Shown here piece after piece: positions 34,944 to 43,489 of a stretch of DNA of 64,000 bases. A program made the translations under genes and the position numbers. This DNA comes from Rhodobacter sp. Har01 (lineage in GTDB: Bacteria > Pseudomonadota > Alphaproteobacteria > Rhodobacterales > Rhodobacteraceae), in the NCBI RefSeq assembly GCF_020564565.1, contig NZ_JAJCTD010000004.1:363837-427836 (forward strand), in the 5' to 3' direction. Under the pieces are notes generated by a model. That model searched no databases and was not told the origin of the DNA. It saw only the letters and a list, made by a program, of their open reading frames with translations. Numbering within the stretch: position 1 is the stretch's first letter; every line of letters starts with the position of its first letter.

Positions 34944-35699
34944 TCAGGGGTCCACGTTGTAGGTCATGCCGTCCACGGCGAGGGCCTGACCCGCGACCAT
35001 GCGCGCGGCGTCGGAGGCCAGGAACAGCGCCATGTCGGCCACGTCCTGCGCCTCGGTCAGCCGCTTCATGGCGGTGCCGGCGGCATAGCCTTGCCGCACG
35101 GCTTCGGGCGTCATGCCCTTGGCGGCCGCCTCGGCCTCGATCACGCGGTCGATGCGGGGGCCGGTCACGCTGCCGGGGCAGATGGCGTTGGCGCGGATGC
35201 CGAAGGGGCCCAGTTCCATCGCCACCGTCTTCATCAGCCCGATCATTCCCCATTTCGCCGCCACATAGGGCGCGCGGAACGGGGTGCCGTTGAGGCCGGA
35301 GGTGGAGGAGATGAACAGCACGACCCCCTGCCCCGCCGGCTTCATCAGCCGGGCGGCGCCGCGCGCCAGCAGCATGGCGCCGTCCAGGTTCACGCCCAGG
35401 CACTGGCGCCAGGCTTCGAGCGCAAGGTCCCCGATCGCCGCCGTGGGGCCCTTGATCCCGGCATTGGCCACGGCCACGTCGAGCCCGCCCCAGTCGGAGG
35501 CGATCTCGGCGAACAGCATCTCCATCGCCGGTTCGCTGGACGCATCGGCCAGCGTCCCGCGGATGCCGGGCGGCAGCGCCGCCATCATCGACTGGTCCAC
35601 GTCCGTCACCCAGACCCGGTCGCCCGCGGCCTGGAAGGCGCGGGCCATGGCCAGGCCGATGCCGTTCGCCCCGGCGGTGATCAGGACGCGGCGGCTCAC
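34944..35699 (-). CDS. Short-chain dehydrogenase/reductase
   Basis: A 251-residue classical SDR. The cofactor motif is LITAGANGIGLAMA (residues 6-19), NAG is in VAVANAG, and the catalytic Ser-Tyr-Lys are in ISSTSGLNGTPFRAPYVAAKWG. The start is GTG, overlapping the stop of the dehydrogenase-thioesterase gene (GTGA). In a carnitine operon it might handle the D-isomer or a 3-hydroxyacyl-CoA step; this is context only. Confidence 0.85.
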   Translation of the reverse strand: MSRRVLITAGANGIGLAMARAFQAAGDRVWVTDVDQSMMAALPPGIRGTLADASSEPAMEMLFAEIASDWGGLDVAVANAGIKGPTAAIGDLALEAWRQCLGVNLDGAMLLARGAARLMKPAGQGVVLFISSTSGLNGTPFRAPYVAAKWGMIGLMKTVAMELGPFGIRANAICPGSVTGPRIDRVIEAEAAAKGMTPEAVRQGYAAGTAMKRLTEAQDVADMALFLASDAARMVAGQALAVDGMTYNVDP

Positions 35700-37153
35700 T
35701 TCTTCTGGCCGACGGCGCGGCCGGCGCCTTCGGGCAAGGGTAGGCCGGCGTGGGCGGCGGCGATGGGGCTCAGCAGGGCCAGCACCTCGGGCGCGGCGGC
35801 GCAGGCGCGGCCCGCTTTCATGTCCACGTGCAGCAGCATCTGTTCCACCGTCGCCACCGGCCGGTCGCCGACCGAGAGGCGGATGAAGCTGTGGATGCGC
35901 TTTTCGTCGGCCTTCACCACCTGCAGCGTGCCGGTCACCCGGTCGCCCAGCTTGGCCTCGTCCAGGTGGCGGATGTGGGTTTCGGCGGTGTAGTAGCTGT
36001 GGCCGGCCGCCACATAGTCCATTCCCGCCCCGATCAGCCGCAGGAAGGCGTCGCAGACTTCCGAGGCGCAGAACAGGTAGCGGCTTTCGGTCATGTGGCC
36101 GTTGTAGTCGATCCAGCCCGGCAGCACCTGCATCTCGGCCATCTTCAGCGGCATGCCGTCCGGCGCGCCGGCATGGAACGCCGCCTGCCGCCGTTCGTCA
36201 TGCTCGCGCAGCACACGGCCGGCGCCCCAGTTCCGTTCCTTCAGCGCGCGCAGGAAGCCGATCAGGTTGGAATCCCGAATCCGCTCCAGCTCGCGGATCG
36301 TGTGGTGGCCCGATTGCGCGTTGGACTGGCCGGCGATCAGGTCCACCAGTTCATCGTTGAACTCGGGCACGTCCATCAGCTTGGTCCAGGGCCAGGTCAG
36401 GCAGGGGCCGAACTGCGCCATGAAGTGCTTCATGCCCGCCTCGCCGCCCGCCACGCGATAGGTCTCGAACAGGCCCATCTGGCCCCAGCGCAGGCCAAAG
36501 CCCATGCGGATCGCCTCGTCGATCTCTTCCGTGGTGGCGACACCATCCTTGACCAGCCACAGCGCCTCGCGCCAGACCGCCTCGAGGAACCGGTCGGCGA
36601 TATGGGCGTCGATCTCCTTGCGGACATGCAGGGGGAACATGCCGATCTCGCGCAGGATGTCCTTCGCCGCCTCGATCACCTTGGCGTCCGAGCGGGCCGA
36701 GGGCACCACTTCGGCCAGCGGCAGCAGATACACCGGGTTGAACGGGTGGGCGACGAAGATCACGCCGGGGTCGGCCGCGCCCTGCTGCAATTCGCTGGGC
36801 TTGAAGCCGCTGGTGGAAGACCCGATCGGCGTCCCCGGCGCAGCTGCCTGCTGGATCAGCGCAAACACCCGGTGCTTGAGGTCCAGCCGCTCGCTGACCG
36901 ATTCCTGGATGTAGGCAGCGCCCTCGACCGCCTCGGTCACCGTGCCGACGAAGGACAGCCTGCCCTCGGCCGGCATCGGAATGTCGGACAGCGCCGGCAA
37001 GGCCTTGCGGGCATTGGCGATGACCTCGCCCACCTTGCGCGGGGCCTCGGGGTCGGGATCGAACACCGCCACGTCCCAGCCGTTCAGCAGGAACCGCGCC
37101 GCCCAGCCGCCGCCGATCACCCCACCGCCGATGATTGCCGCCTTGCGCGCCAT
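35696..37153 (-). CDS. cdhA: L-carnitine dehydrogenase fused to betainyl-CoA thioesterase
   Basis: 485 residues in two domains. Residues 1-320 are a 3-hydroxyacyl-CoA-dehydrogenase-type NAD enzyme with IIGGGVIGGGWA at 7-18 and HPFNPVYLLPLAEVV near 136-150, the carnitine 3-dehydrogenase pattern. Residues 335-475 are a hot-dog thioesterase with Asp349 in WIDYNGHMTESRYLF. In Pseudomonas these are separate (CdhA, CdhB); a fused form is known in some alphaproteobacteria. It oxidises carnitine to 3-dehydrocarnitine and would hydrolyse betainyl-CoA made by the BKACE enzyme upstream. Confidence 0.9.
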   Translation of the reverse strand: MARKAAIIGGGVIGGGWAARFLLNGWDVAVFDPDPEAPRKVGEVIANARKALPALSDIPMPAEGRLSFVGTVTEAVEGAAYIQESVSERLDLKHRVFALIQQAAAPGTPIGSSTSGFKPSELQQGAADPGVIFVAHPFNPVYLLPLAEVVPSARSDAKVIEAAKDILREIGMFPLHVRKEIDAHIADRFLEAVWREALWLVKDGVATTEEIDEAIRMGFGLRWGQMGLFETYRVAGGEAGMKHFMAQFGPCLTWPWTKLMDVPEFNDELVDLIAGQSNAQSGHHTIRELERIRDSNLIGFLRALKERNWGAGRVLREHDERRQAAFHAGAPDGMPLKMAEMQVLPGWIDYNGHMTESRYLFCASEVCDAFLRLIGAGMDYVAAGHSYYTAETHIRHLDEAKLGDRVTGTLQVVKADEKRIHSFIRLSVGDRPVATVEQMLLHVDMKAGRACAAAPEVLALLSPIAAAHAGLPLPEGAGRAVGQKK

Positions 37154-37167
37154 CTGCGTCCCTCCCC

Positions 37168-37491
37168 CTAGTCCACGCAGATGGCCGACTTCTGGCCCTG
37201 CTCGTCCATGAATTCGTAGCAGCCGAACACCGGCGTGACCTTGGAGCAGGTCATCGTGTCGGCCATGCATTGCCCCTCGCAATCGCCGGCCCGGGTGCAG
37301 GCCTTGCCCGCATCCGGCATCGGCCGGAAGCAAAGCTCGTCGGGGAACAGCCCGCCACGGCCGACCGTCCCGCCCTGCGCCAGACAGGCGGCGCGGTCGG
37401 CGTCGCCCAGCGGCTTGCCCTCGGGTCCGCCGTCCTGCGCCTTGTCCACGCAGCCGGCCAAGGCGAGAAGCAGCACCAGCGCGCGGATCAT
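37168..37491 (-). CDS. Small Cys-rich lipoprotein, unknown
   Basis: 107 residues. The N-terminus ALVLLLALAGC is a signal with a lipobox, lipidated Cys at residue 14. The mature chain has nine further cysteines in pairs (such as CTRAGDCEGQCMADTMTC and the CYEF...CVD end), implying several disulfides. Its ATG overlaps the BKACE stop (ATGA), and it is 14 bp before cdhA, so it belongs to the carnitine operon. No function is known to me; it could be an envelope partner for uptake or a moonlighting passenger. Confidence 0.75.
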   Translation of the reverse strand: MIRALVLLLALAGCVDKAQDGGPEGKPLGDADRAACLAQGGTVGRGGLFPDELCFRPMPDAGKACTRAGDCEGQCMADTMTCSKVTPVFGCYEFMDEQGQKSAICVD

Positions 37492-38402
37492 TTCGCCACC
37501 GGGGCGCGCTTTTCCAGCTTCAACCGGGCGCGGACTTCGGCCGGGGTGATGACGCGGGCGCCCAGGTTCTCGATGATCCCGGCCGCGCGTTCCACCAGTT
37601 GCGCGTTGGTCGCCAGCACGCCCTTGTCCAGCCAAAGGTTGTCTTCCAGGCCGACGCGGACGTTGCCCCCCGCCAGCACGGCGGCGGCGACATAGGGCAT
37701 CTGGTGGCGGCCCAAGGAGAAGGCCGACCAGAACCAGGTCTTCGGCACGTTGTTGACCATGGCCATGAAGGTGTTCAGGTCGTCCGGCGCCCCCCAGGGC
37801 ACGCCCATGCACAGTTGCACCAGCACCGGGTCGGGGATGATGCCCTCCTCGGCCAGTTGCTTGGCAAACCACAGGTGGCCGGTGTCGAAGGCCTCGATCT
37901 CGATCCGGGTTCCGGCCGCGACCATCCGCTTGGCCATGTCGCGCAACAGGCCCGGCGTGTTGACCATCACATAGTCGGCCTCGTTGAAGTTCATCGTGCC
38001 GCAATCGAGGGTGCAGATCTCGGGCCGGCAGTCGACCACATGCGCCACCCGCTCGGTCGCCCCGGCCATGTCGGACCGCGCGCCCATCCGGTCCATCGCC
38101 TCGGTGCCGTCGAACAGCAGGTCGCCGCCCATGCCGGCGGTCAGGTTCAGCACCACGTCGGTGTCGCTGTCGCGGATGCGCTCGGTCACCTCGCGGTAGT
38201 AGTCCAGCCGGCGGCTGGGCTTGCCGGTGTCCGGGTCGCGGACATGGCAATGCACCACCGCCGCGCCGGCCTTGGCCGCCGCGATGGCGCTTTCGGCAAT
38301 CTGCTGCGGGCTGCGAGGGACGTGGGGCGAGCGGTCCTGGGTGCCGCCCGAGCCGGTGATGGCACAGGTGATGAAGACTTCGCGGTTCATGGTCAGCGGC
38401 AT
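37488..38402 (-). CDS. cdhC: 3-dehydrocarnitine cleavage enzyme (BKACE/DUF849)
   Basis: A zinc-dependent beta-keto acid cleavage enzyme of 304 residues. HCHVRDP (H51, H53) supplies zinc ligands, preceded by ITCAITGSG and followed by NLTAGMGG. With carnitine dehydrogenase-thioesterase next to it, the expected reaction is dehydrocarnitine plus acetyl-CoA to betainyl-CoA plus acetoacetate. GGAGGGACCG precedes the ATG at 38402; an ATG four codons in is less well placed. It is the first gene of the operon and divergent from the regulator. Confidence 0.88.
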   Translation of the reverse strand: MPLTMNREVFITCAITGSGGTQDRSPHVPRSPQQIAESAIAAAKAGAAVVHCHVRDPDTGKPSRRLDYYREVTERIRDSDTDVVLNLTAGMGGDLLFDGTEAMDRMGARSDMAGATERVAHVVDCRPEICTLDCGTMNFNEADYVMVNTPGLLRDMAKRMVAAGTRIEIEAFDTGHLWFAKQLAEEGIIPDPVLVQLCMGVPWGAPDDLNTFMAMVNNVPKTWFWSAFSLGRHQMPYVAAAVLAGGNVRVGLEDNLWLDKGVLATNAQLVERAAGIIENLGARVITPAEVRARLKLEKRAPVAK

Positions 38403-38454
38403 CGGTCCCTCCGGGTCTGGCCTGCCACCTTAGCGGGCTGGACAGCGCATGTGT

Positions 38455-38474
38455 TGCGGATTACGAAATCCGCA
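38455..38474. promoter_or_regulatory. Palindrome at the cdhR start, likely operator
   Basis: TGCGGATT and AATCCGCA form perfect 8-bp arms around ACGA, and the last base is the A of the regulator's ATG. It lies in the 71-bp gap between divergent cdhC and the regulator. Binding here would block the regulator's own translation start region and could also act on the operon. Confidence 0.55.
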
Positions 38475-39487
38475 TGTCGGAAAACGCAATCTTCGTCCCG
38501 GCAAGGGCGCCGCTGACCATTGCGCTGCTGGTGCTGCCGCAGTCTTCGATCCTCGAGGTCGCCTCGGCGCTGGACCCCCTGCGCAACGCCAACCGGCAAC
38601 TGGGGCACGAAGCGTTCCGCTGGCGCGTCGTCACCCCGGACGGCCAGCCCGCGCCCTTGACTTGCGGGCTGTCGCTGCCTGCGTCGGGGCCGCTGGCCGC
38701 AGCCATCGGCGCCGAGGCGCTGATCGTGGTGGCGGGCTACCGGCTGGATCTGGTGGCGACGCGCCTCCTGATCCGCGACCTGCGCCGCATCGCGCCACGC
38801 TTCGCCCTGGTGGGCGGCATCGACGCCGGGCCCTGGGTGCTGGCGCGGGCCGGGTTGCTGGACGGCCACCGCGCCACGGTGCATTGGGAAGACCTCGAGG
38901 ACCTCGCCGCCGTCCACCCCGAGATCGACGTGGTGCCCGACCGCTTCGTGATCGACCGCAACCGCGCGACCATCGGCGGCGCCGCTCCGGCACAGGATTT
39001 CATGCTGGCGCTGATCGCCGCGCGTCACGGGCCGGCGCTGGCCCGGCAGGTGGCGCTCAGCTTTCTCACCACCCCCCGCCCCGGCGCCGAGCCGCAGACC
39101 GCCCCGGCGCCCGACCCGGCCCTCGACCCCCGCGTTGCCCGTGCCGTGCAGCGGATGGAGGCCCGGATCGACGCGCCCGAGCCGGTGGCCGAGACCGCCG
39201 CTTCCGTCGGCCTGTCCGCCCGCCGCCTGGAAACCCTGTTCCGAGCCGCCTTCGGCACCACCCCCGGGGCGCACGCCCTGTCGCTGCGCCTGCAGGCCGC
39301 GCGGCGCATGCTGACCGACACCCGCCACCCGCTGGCCGAGGTCGCCCTGCGCACCGGCTTCTCCAGCCCCGCCACCCTGAGCCGCGCCTTCCGCCGCGCC
39401 TACGGCCAACCGCCCGGCACCCTGCGGAAACCGGAAAGCGGGGGTTTCACACCCCCGCACCCCCGTGGGATATTTTCAGACAGATGA
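38474..39487 (+). CDS. cdhR: GlxA/CdhR-type AraC family regulator
   Basis: 337 residues. The N-terminal DJ-1/PfpI-like domain (about 12-180, with VVAGYRLDLVATRLLIRDLR and ALVGGIDAGPWVLARAGLLDG) and the C-terminal AraC double helix-turn-helix (about 215-315) are the GlxA architecture of carnitine and glycine-betaine regulators. Divergence from cdhC supports CdhR. The last 15 residues (GGFTPPHPRGIFSDR) are encoded by the dispersed repeat, so the natural stop may have been replaced when the element inserted. Confidence 0.86.
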   Translation: MSENAIFVPARAPLTIALLVLPQSSILEVASALDPLRNANRQLGHEAFRWRVVTPDGQPAPLTCGLSLPASGPLAAAIGAEALIVVAGYRLDLVATRLLIRDLRRIAPRFALVGGIDAGPWVLARAGLLDGHRATVHWEDLEDLAAVHPEIDVVPDRFVIDRNRATIGGAAPAQDFMLALIAARHGPALARQVALSFLTTPRPGAEPQTAPAPDPALDPRVARAVQRMEARIDAPEPVAETAASVGLSARRLETLFRAAFGTTPGAHALSLRLQAARRMLTDTRHPLAEVALRTGFSSPATLSRAFRRAYGQPPGTLRKPESGGFTPPHPRGIFSDR

Positions 39488-39567
39488 AACGGAAAGAAAC
39501 CTGTGCCCTTTCATCTGTCCCCGAATATCCCGGGGGTGAGGCCGCAGGCCGAGGGGGCAGCGCCCCC
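39438..39567. repeat. Variant intergenic element between convergent genes
   Basis: Contains GCGGGGGT-TTCAC-ACCCCCGC (39438-39458), then near-perfect 21-bp arms at 39469-39489 and 39509-39529 (GATATTTTCAGACAGATGAA and TTTCATCTGTCCCCGAATAT) around an 18-19 nt loop, then GGGGGC-AGC-GCCCCC (39553-39567). It spans the 3' ends of cdhR and the M3 peptidase gene, so it likely terminates both. Confidence 0.8.
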
Positions 39568-41577
39568 TTACGCGGCGTCGAGCAGCCCACGGCCTTTCAG
39601 CAGCGCCTCTACGCCCGGCATCCGGCCGCGGAATTTCAGATACAGGGCTTCGGCCTCTTCGCTGCCCCCTGCGGACAGGATGAAGCGTTCCAGCCTCGCC
39701 GCCGTCTCTGCGTCGAAGGGATCGCCCGCCTCCTCGAAGGCCGCGAAGGCGTCGGCGTCCATCACCTCGGACCACATGTAGCTGTAGTAGCCCGCCGAAT
39801 AGCCGTCGCCGCTGAACACATGCGCGAAATGCGGGGTGGCATGGCGCATCCGGATCGCCCGCGGCATCCCCAGGCCCTCCAGCACCTCGGCCTGTTTCTG
39901 CATCGGATCGGCCGGCGGCGCGCCGGTGTGGAACTCCAGGTCCACCAGCGCGCTTGCCACGAATTCCACCGTGGCAAAGCCCTGGTCGTAGGTCGCCGCC
40001 GCCAGCAGACGCTCCAGCATCTCGGCGGGCATCGCCTCGCCGGTCTCATGGTGCCGCGCATGGGCCTGCAGCACGGCGGGCACCTCCAGCCAGTGCTCGT
40101 AAAGCTGGCTCGGCAGTTCCACGAAATCGCGCGCAACCGAGGTGCCGCTGATGAAGCCATAGGTCACGTCGGACAGCATCTGGTGCAGCGCGTGGCCGAA
40201 TTCATGAAACAGCGTGCGCGCGTCGTCATAGGACAAGAGGCACGGGTCACCCTTGGCGAAGTTGCAGACGTTCACCACGATGGGCCGCACCTCGCCGCCC
40301 AGCTTGCGCTGACTGCGCATCGCCGAACACCAGGCGCCCGAGCGCTTGGAGCCGCGGGCGAAGTAGTCGCCCAGGAACACCGCCCGATGGGCACCGCGGC
40401 GCGTCACCTCCCACCCGCGCACGTCGGGGTGGTAGAACGGCCCGTCGATCTCGCGGAACTCCAGCCCGAACAGGCGGTTGGCGCAGTCGAACATCGCCCC
40501 CAGCATGGCGTCGAGCGAGAGATACGGCTTCAACGCCGCCTCATCCAGGTCGTGCTCGGCGCGGCGGCGCTTTTCGGAATAGTAGCGCCAGTCCCAGGCC
40601 TCCAGCGGCCCCGTCAGCCCGTCCGCCTGCAGCATCGCCTCCAGCACCGTTGCATCCGCCAGCGCCTTCGCCCGCGCCGGCTGCCAGACCCGCATCAACA
40701 AATCGCGCACGGCGTCCGAGGTCTTGGCCATCTCGGGTTCCAGCTTGTAGGCGGCGAAATCCGGATAGCCCAGCAGCGCCGCCCGCTCCGCCCGCAAGGC
40801 CAGGGTTTCCGCCGCGATCCCGCGGTTGTCGGTCTCGCCGCCGTTGGCCCCGCGCCCCACCCAGGCCTCATAGGCCCGCTGCCGCAGCCCCCGGCGGGGC
40901 GAGAATTGCAGGAACGGCACGATCAGACTGCGGTTCAGCGTCACCACCGGCCCCAGACCGCGCTCGGCCCCGGCCGCCTGCGCCGTATCCACCACGAAGC
41001 CGGGCAAACCCTCCAGGTCGGCCTCGGCCAGCTCCATGAACCAGCCCCGCTCCTCGGCCAGCAGGTTCTGCGAAAACTGCGTCCCCAGCACCGCCAGCCG
41101 CGCCTTCACCGCGGTCAGCCGTTCGGCCGCCGCCCCCTCCAACGCCGCGCCCGAGCGGACGAACATCCGCCGATACAGCTCCAGCACCCGCAGCGCCTCG
41201 GCCCCCAGACCAAGGCCCTCGCGGCCCTGCCACAGCGCCTCAATCTTCGCAAACAGCGCCTTGTTGTTCGTCACCTCCGAGGAAAACGCGCTCATCTTCG
41301 GCGCCAGCTCCCGCTGCAGCGCCTCGCGCGCGTCGTTCGAATCCGCTCCGGCGAGGTTGTAGAACACCCCCGCCACCCGGTCCAAATCCGCCTCGGCCAG
41401 TTCCAGAGCCTCGATCACCTCGGCGAACCCCGTCCCCGGCCCCTCGGCAATCGCCCCGATCGCCACCCGCGCGCGCGCCAGCGCCTCATCGAAAGCCGGG
41501 GCGAAATCCTCATCGCGGACCTTTGCAAAGGGCGGCAGGCCGAAGGGCGTGTCCCAGGTCTGAAGCAATACGTTCAT
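39568..41577 (-). CDS. M3 family metallopeptidase (oligopeptidase A / Dcp type)
   Basis: A 669-residue zinc peptidase. HEFGHALHQML near residue 457 is the HExxH site, with the third ligand expected in the following helix. The length and overall pattern (for example SFSPRRGLRQRAYEAW-like helical N-terminal half and FASYMWSEVMDADAFAAF near the C-terminus) match bacterial oligopeptidase A/dipeptidyl carboxypeptidase. It probably degrades cytosolic peptides. There is no signal peptide. Confidence 0.93.
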   Translation of the reverse strand: MNVLLQTWDTPFGLPPFAKVRDEDFAPAFDEALARARVAIGAIAEGPGTGFAEVIEALELAEADLDRVAGVFYNLAGADSNDAREALQRELAPKMSAFSSEVTNNKALFAKIEALWQGREGLGLGAEALRVLELYRRMFVRSGAALEGAAAERLTAVKARLAVLGTQFSQNLLAEERGWFMELAEADLEGLPGFVVDTAQAAGAERGLGPVVTLNRSLIVPFLQFSPRRGLRQRAYEAWVGRGANGGETDNRGIAAETLALRAERAALLGYPDFAAYKLEPEMAKTSDAVRDLLMRVWQPARAKALADATVLEAMLQADGLTGPLEAWDWRYYSEKRRRAEHDLDEAALKPYLSLDAMLGAMFDCANRLFGLEFREIDGPFYHPDVRGWEVTRRGAHRAVFLGDYFARGSKRSGAWCSAMRSQRKLGGEVRPIVVNVCNFAKGDPCLLSYDDARTLFHEFGHALHQMLSDVTYGFISGTSVARDFVELPSQLYEHWLEVPAVLQAHARHHETGEAMPAEMLERLLAAATYDQGFATVEFVASALVDLEFHTGAPPADPMQKQAEVLEGLGMPRAIRMRHATPHFAHVFSGDGYSAGYYSYMWSEVMDADAFAAFEEAGDPFDAETAARLERFILSAGGSEEAEALYLKFRGRMPGVEALLKGRGLLDAA

Positions 41578-41653
41578 CGTGCAGTCTCCTTTGAGCGCAA
41601 GCTAGGCACCCCAGCCGGCAAGGTCTACCCCGCCTGCGGCAATTGCCCTTTTT

Positions 41654-41692
41654 GAAATACTCCACGGGGGTCCGGGGGTGTGAAACCCCCGG
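41654..41692. repeat. Single-arm variant of the intergenic element
   Basis: Reads GAAATACTCCACGGGGGT then CCGGGGGT-GTGAA-ACCCCCGG (41672-41692), almost the same as 33722-33760. It lies between the M3 peptidase start and the 3' end of the amino-acid permease gene. The opposite arm is absent. Confidence 0.75.
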
Positions 41693-41701
41693 CCTTCGCC
41701 G

Positions 41702-42490
41702 TCAGTCTCGCCCGCGCGACCGCATCCGCGCCTCGAACCGGCGCAACACCAGGCTCAGCCCGATGGTCATGGTCAGGTAAATCAGCGCCGCCACGTTGTA
41801 CGTCTCGAAATAGCGGAAGTTGCCCGTCGCGGTGACCTTGGCCAACTGCGCCACGTCGGAAATCCCCAGCACCGCCACCAGCGAGCTGTCCTTGACCATG
41901 GCCACGAAGTCGTTGCCCAGAGGCGGCAGGATCAGCCGGAACGCCTGCGGGAACCGCACCAGCCGGAAGCGTTGCCAGCCGTTCAGGCCCAGGGACATCG
42001 CCGCCTCGACCTGGCCCTTGTCCACCGCCTGCAGGCCGGCCCGGAAGATCTCGGCCAGAAAGGCCGAATAGGCCAGCATCAGCGCCAGCACCGCCCGCCA
42101 CAGCAAGGGCACGTCGCGGGTGCGCCAGGCGTCCTCTCCGAACACCCAGTTCACCGCCGCGATCACTGCCGGTACCAGCGCGAAGGCCACGTACAACAGC
42201 AACACCAGGATCGGCACGCCGCGCATCACCTCGATGTAGAGCCGCGCCGCCTGGCGCAGCACCATGTGCCGTGACAGCCCCATCATCGCCAGCCCCAGCC
42301 CCATCAGGCAGGCGCCGACATAGGCCACCACTGACACGCCCACGGTGATCCAGATGCCCTTGGACAGCGCCTTCAGCGAGGCCCGGTAGACCTCGTCCGA
42401 GGCGACCTGCCAGAACAGGTAAAGGCCGGTGACCGCAAGGATCACCAGCCACCAGGGAAAGTCCTTCTCGGGCGTGTTCTGTGGCGCCAT
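41702..42490 (-). CDS. Amino-acid ABC transporter permease (HisM/GlnP family)
   Basis: A 262-residue inner-membrane permease with about five helices. The coupling-helix motif EAAMSLGLNGWQRFRLVRFPQAFRLILPPLGNDFVAMVKDSSLVAVLG is the polar-amino-acid family signature. It follows the binding-protein gene on the same strand after 43 bp. No ATP-binding gene is beside the pair, so it must be supplied from elsewhere. Confidence 0.9.
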   Translation of the reverse strand: MAPQNTPEKDFPWWLVILAVTGLYLFWQVASDEVYRASLKALSKGIWITVGVSVVAYVGACLMGLGLAMMGLSRHMVLRQAARLYIEVMRGVPILVLLLYVAFALVPAVIAAVNWVFGEDAWRTRDVPLLWRAVLALMLAYSAFLAEIFRAGLQAVDKGQVEAAMSLGLNGWQRFRLVRFPQAFRLILPPLGNDFVAMVKDSSLVAVLGISDVAQLAKVTATGNFRYFETYNVAALIYLTMTIGLSLVLRRFEARMRSRGRD

Positions 42491-42533
42491 GCAGCGGCCC
42501 CGGGGGGTCAGGTCACCCCGGGGCCAGACCCTT

Positions 42534-43322
42534 TCACTGCCCCATCTTGTACTCGACGAACCACTTCTGGTTCAGCGCATCCAGGGTGCCGTCGGCCTTC
42601 ATCGCCGCAATCGCCGCGTTGACCGGGGCCACCAACTCGCTGCCTTTCGGGAAGATGAAGCCGAAATCCTCGCTCGCCAGCGGCGCGCCGATGATCTTCA
42701 GCCCGCCCTCCGAGGCCGCAACATAGCCGTTCGCTGCCGTCGAATCCGACAGCGTCAGGTCCACGTCGCCCGCCTTCAGCGCCTCAAGCCCGGCGCCGAA
42801 GGTCTCGAACTTGATGATGCGGGGATTTTCCTCGTTGCCGTCCAGAATCTCGTAGACTGCCGCGTAGAACGGCGAGGTGCCGGGCTGGGCCGAGACCAAG
42901 AGTTCGGGAATGGCCGCAAAGGACGCCGCGTCGGTGAAGCGGGCCTCGTCCCCGCGCACGATCATCAGCATCTCGGACCGCATGTAGGGATCGCTGAAAT
43001 CGACCTTCTCCTTGCGGTCGTCCTTGATGGTGATGCCGGTCATGCCGATGTCGTACTGGCCTTCCGACACCGAGGGGATCATCGCATCCCAGGATGAGTT
43101 CTCGTATTTCACCACCATGTTCAGACGCTTGGCGATTTCCGCCATGGCGTCGTATTCCCAGCCCACCGCCGCGCCGGAACTGTCCATGAACTGCAGCGGC
43201 GGATAGGCGTTCTCGGTGACGACGACCACCTCCTTGCCGCCCAGGTCGGGCAGGCCCTGGGCCAGGGCGGAAAGCGGCAGAAAGGTCAGCGCGGCGGCGC
43301 CAAGCATGGCGGTCAGTTTCAT
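42534..43322 (-). CDS. Amino-acid ABC transporter substrate-binding protein
   Basis: A periplasmic solute-binding protein of 262 residues with a signal peptide ([19 protein letters not shown]). [34 protein letters not shown] and [28 protein letters not shown] are the bacterial family 3 signatures for polar amino acids. The specific ligand is unknown. It is the first gene of the pair with the permease. Confidence 0.92.
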   Translation of the reverse strand: MKLTAMLGAAALTFLPLSALAQGLPDLGGKEVVVVTENAYPPLQFMDSSGAAVGWEYDAMAEIAKRLNMVVKYENSSWDAMIPSVSEGQYDIGMTGITIKDDRKEKVDFSDPYMRSEMLMIVRGDEARFTDAASFAAIPELLVSAQPGTSPFYAAVYEILDGNEENPRIIKFETFGAGLEALKAGDVDLTLSDSTAANGYVAASEGGLKIIGAPLASEDFGFIFPKGSELVAPVNAAIAAMKADGTLDALNQKWFVEYKMGQ

Positions 43323-43489
43323 GGGTCAGGCTCCCGGTTGGTTTTGTCGCACTATGAGCATGGGTCCGCCGCGTTGCAAGCAAGGCCGCACCTGTGCGCC
43401 CGCGCACCAAACCCCAACGCGGGCGCGGAATTGCACCGAACCCATTGCAGCGCCATCTTGGACGCATCCCGCGCACCCCGGAGAGACCG

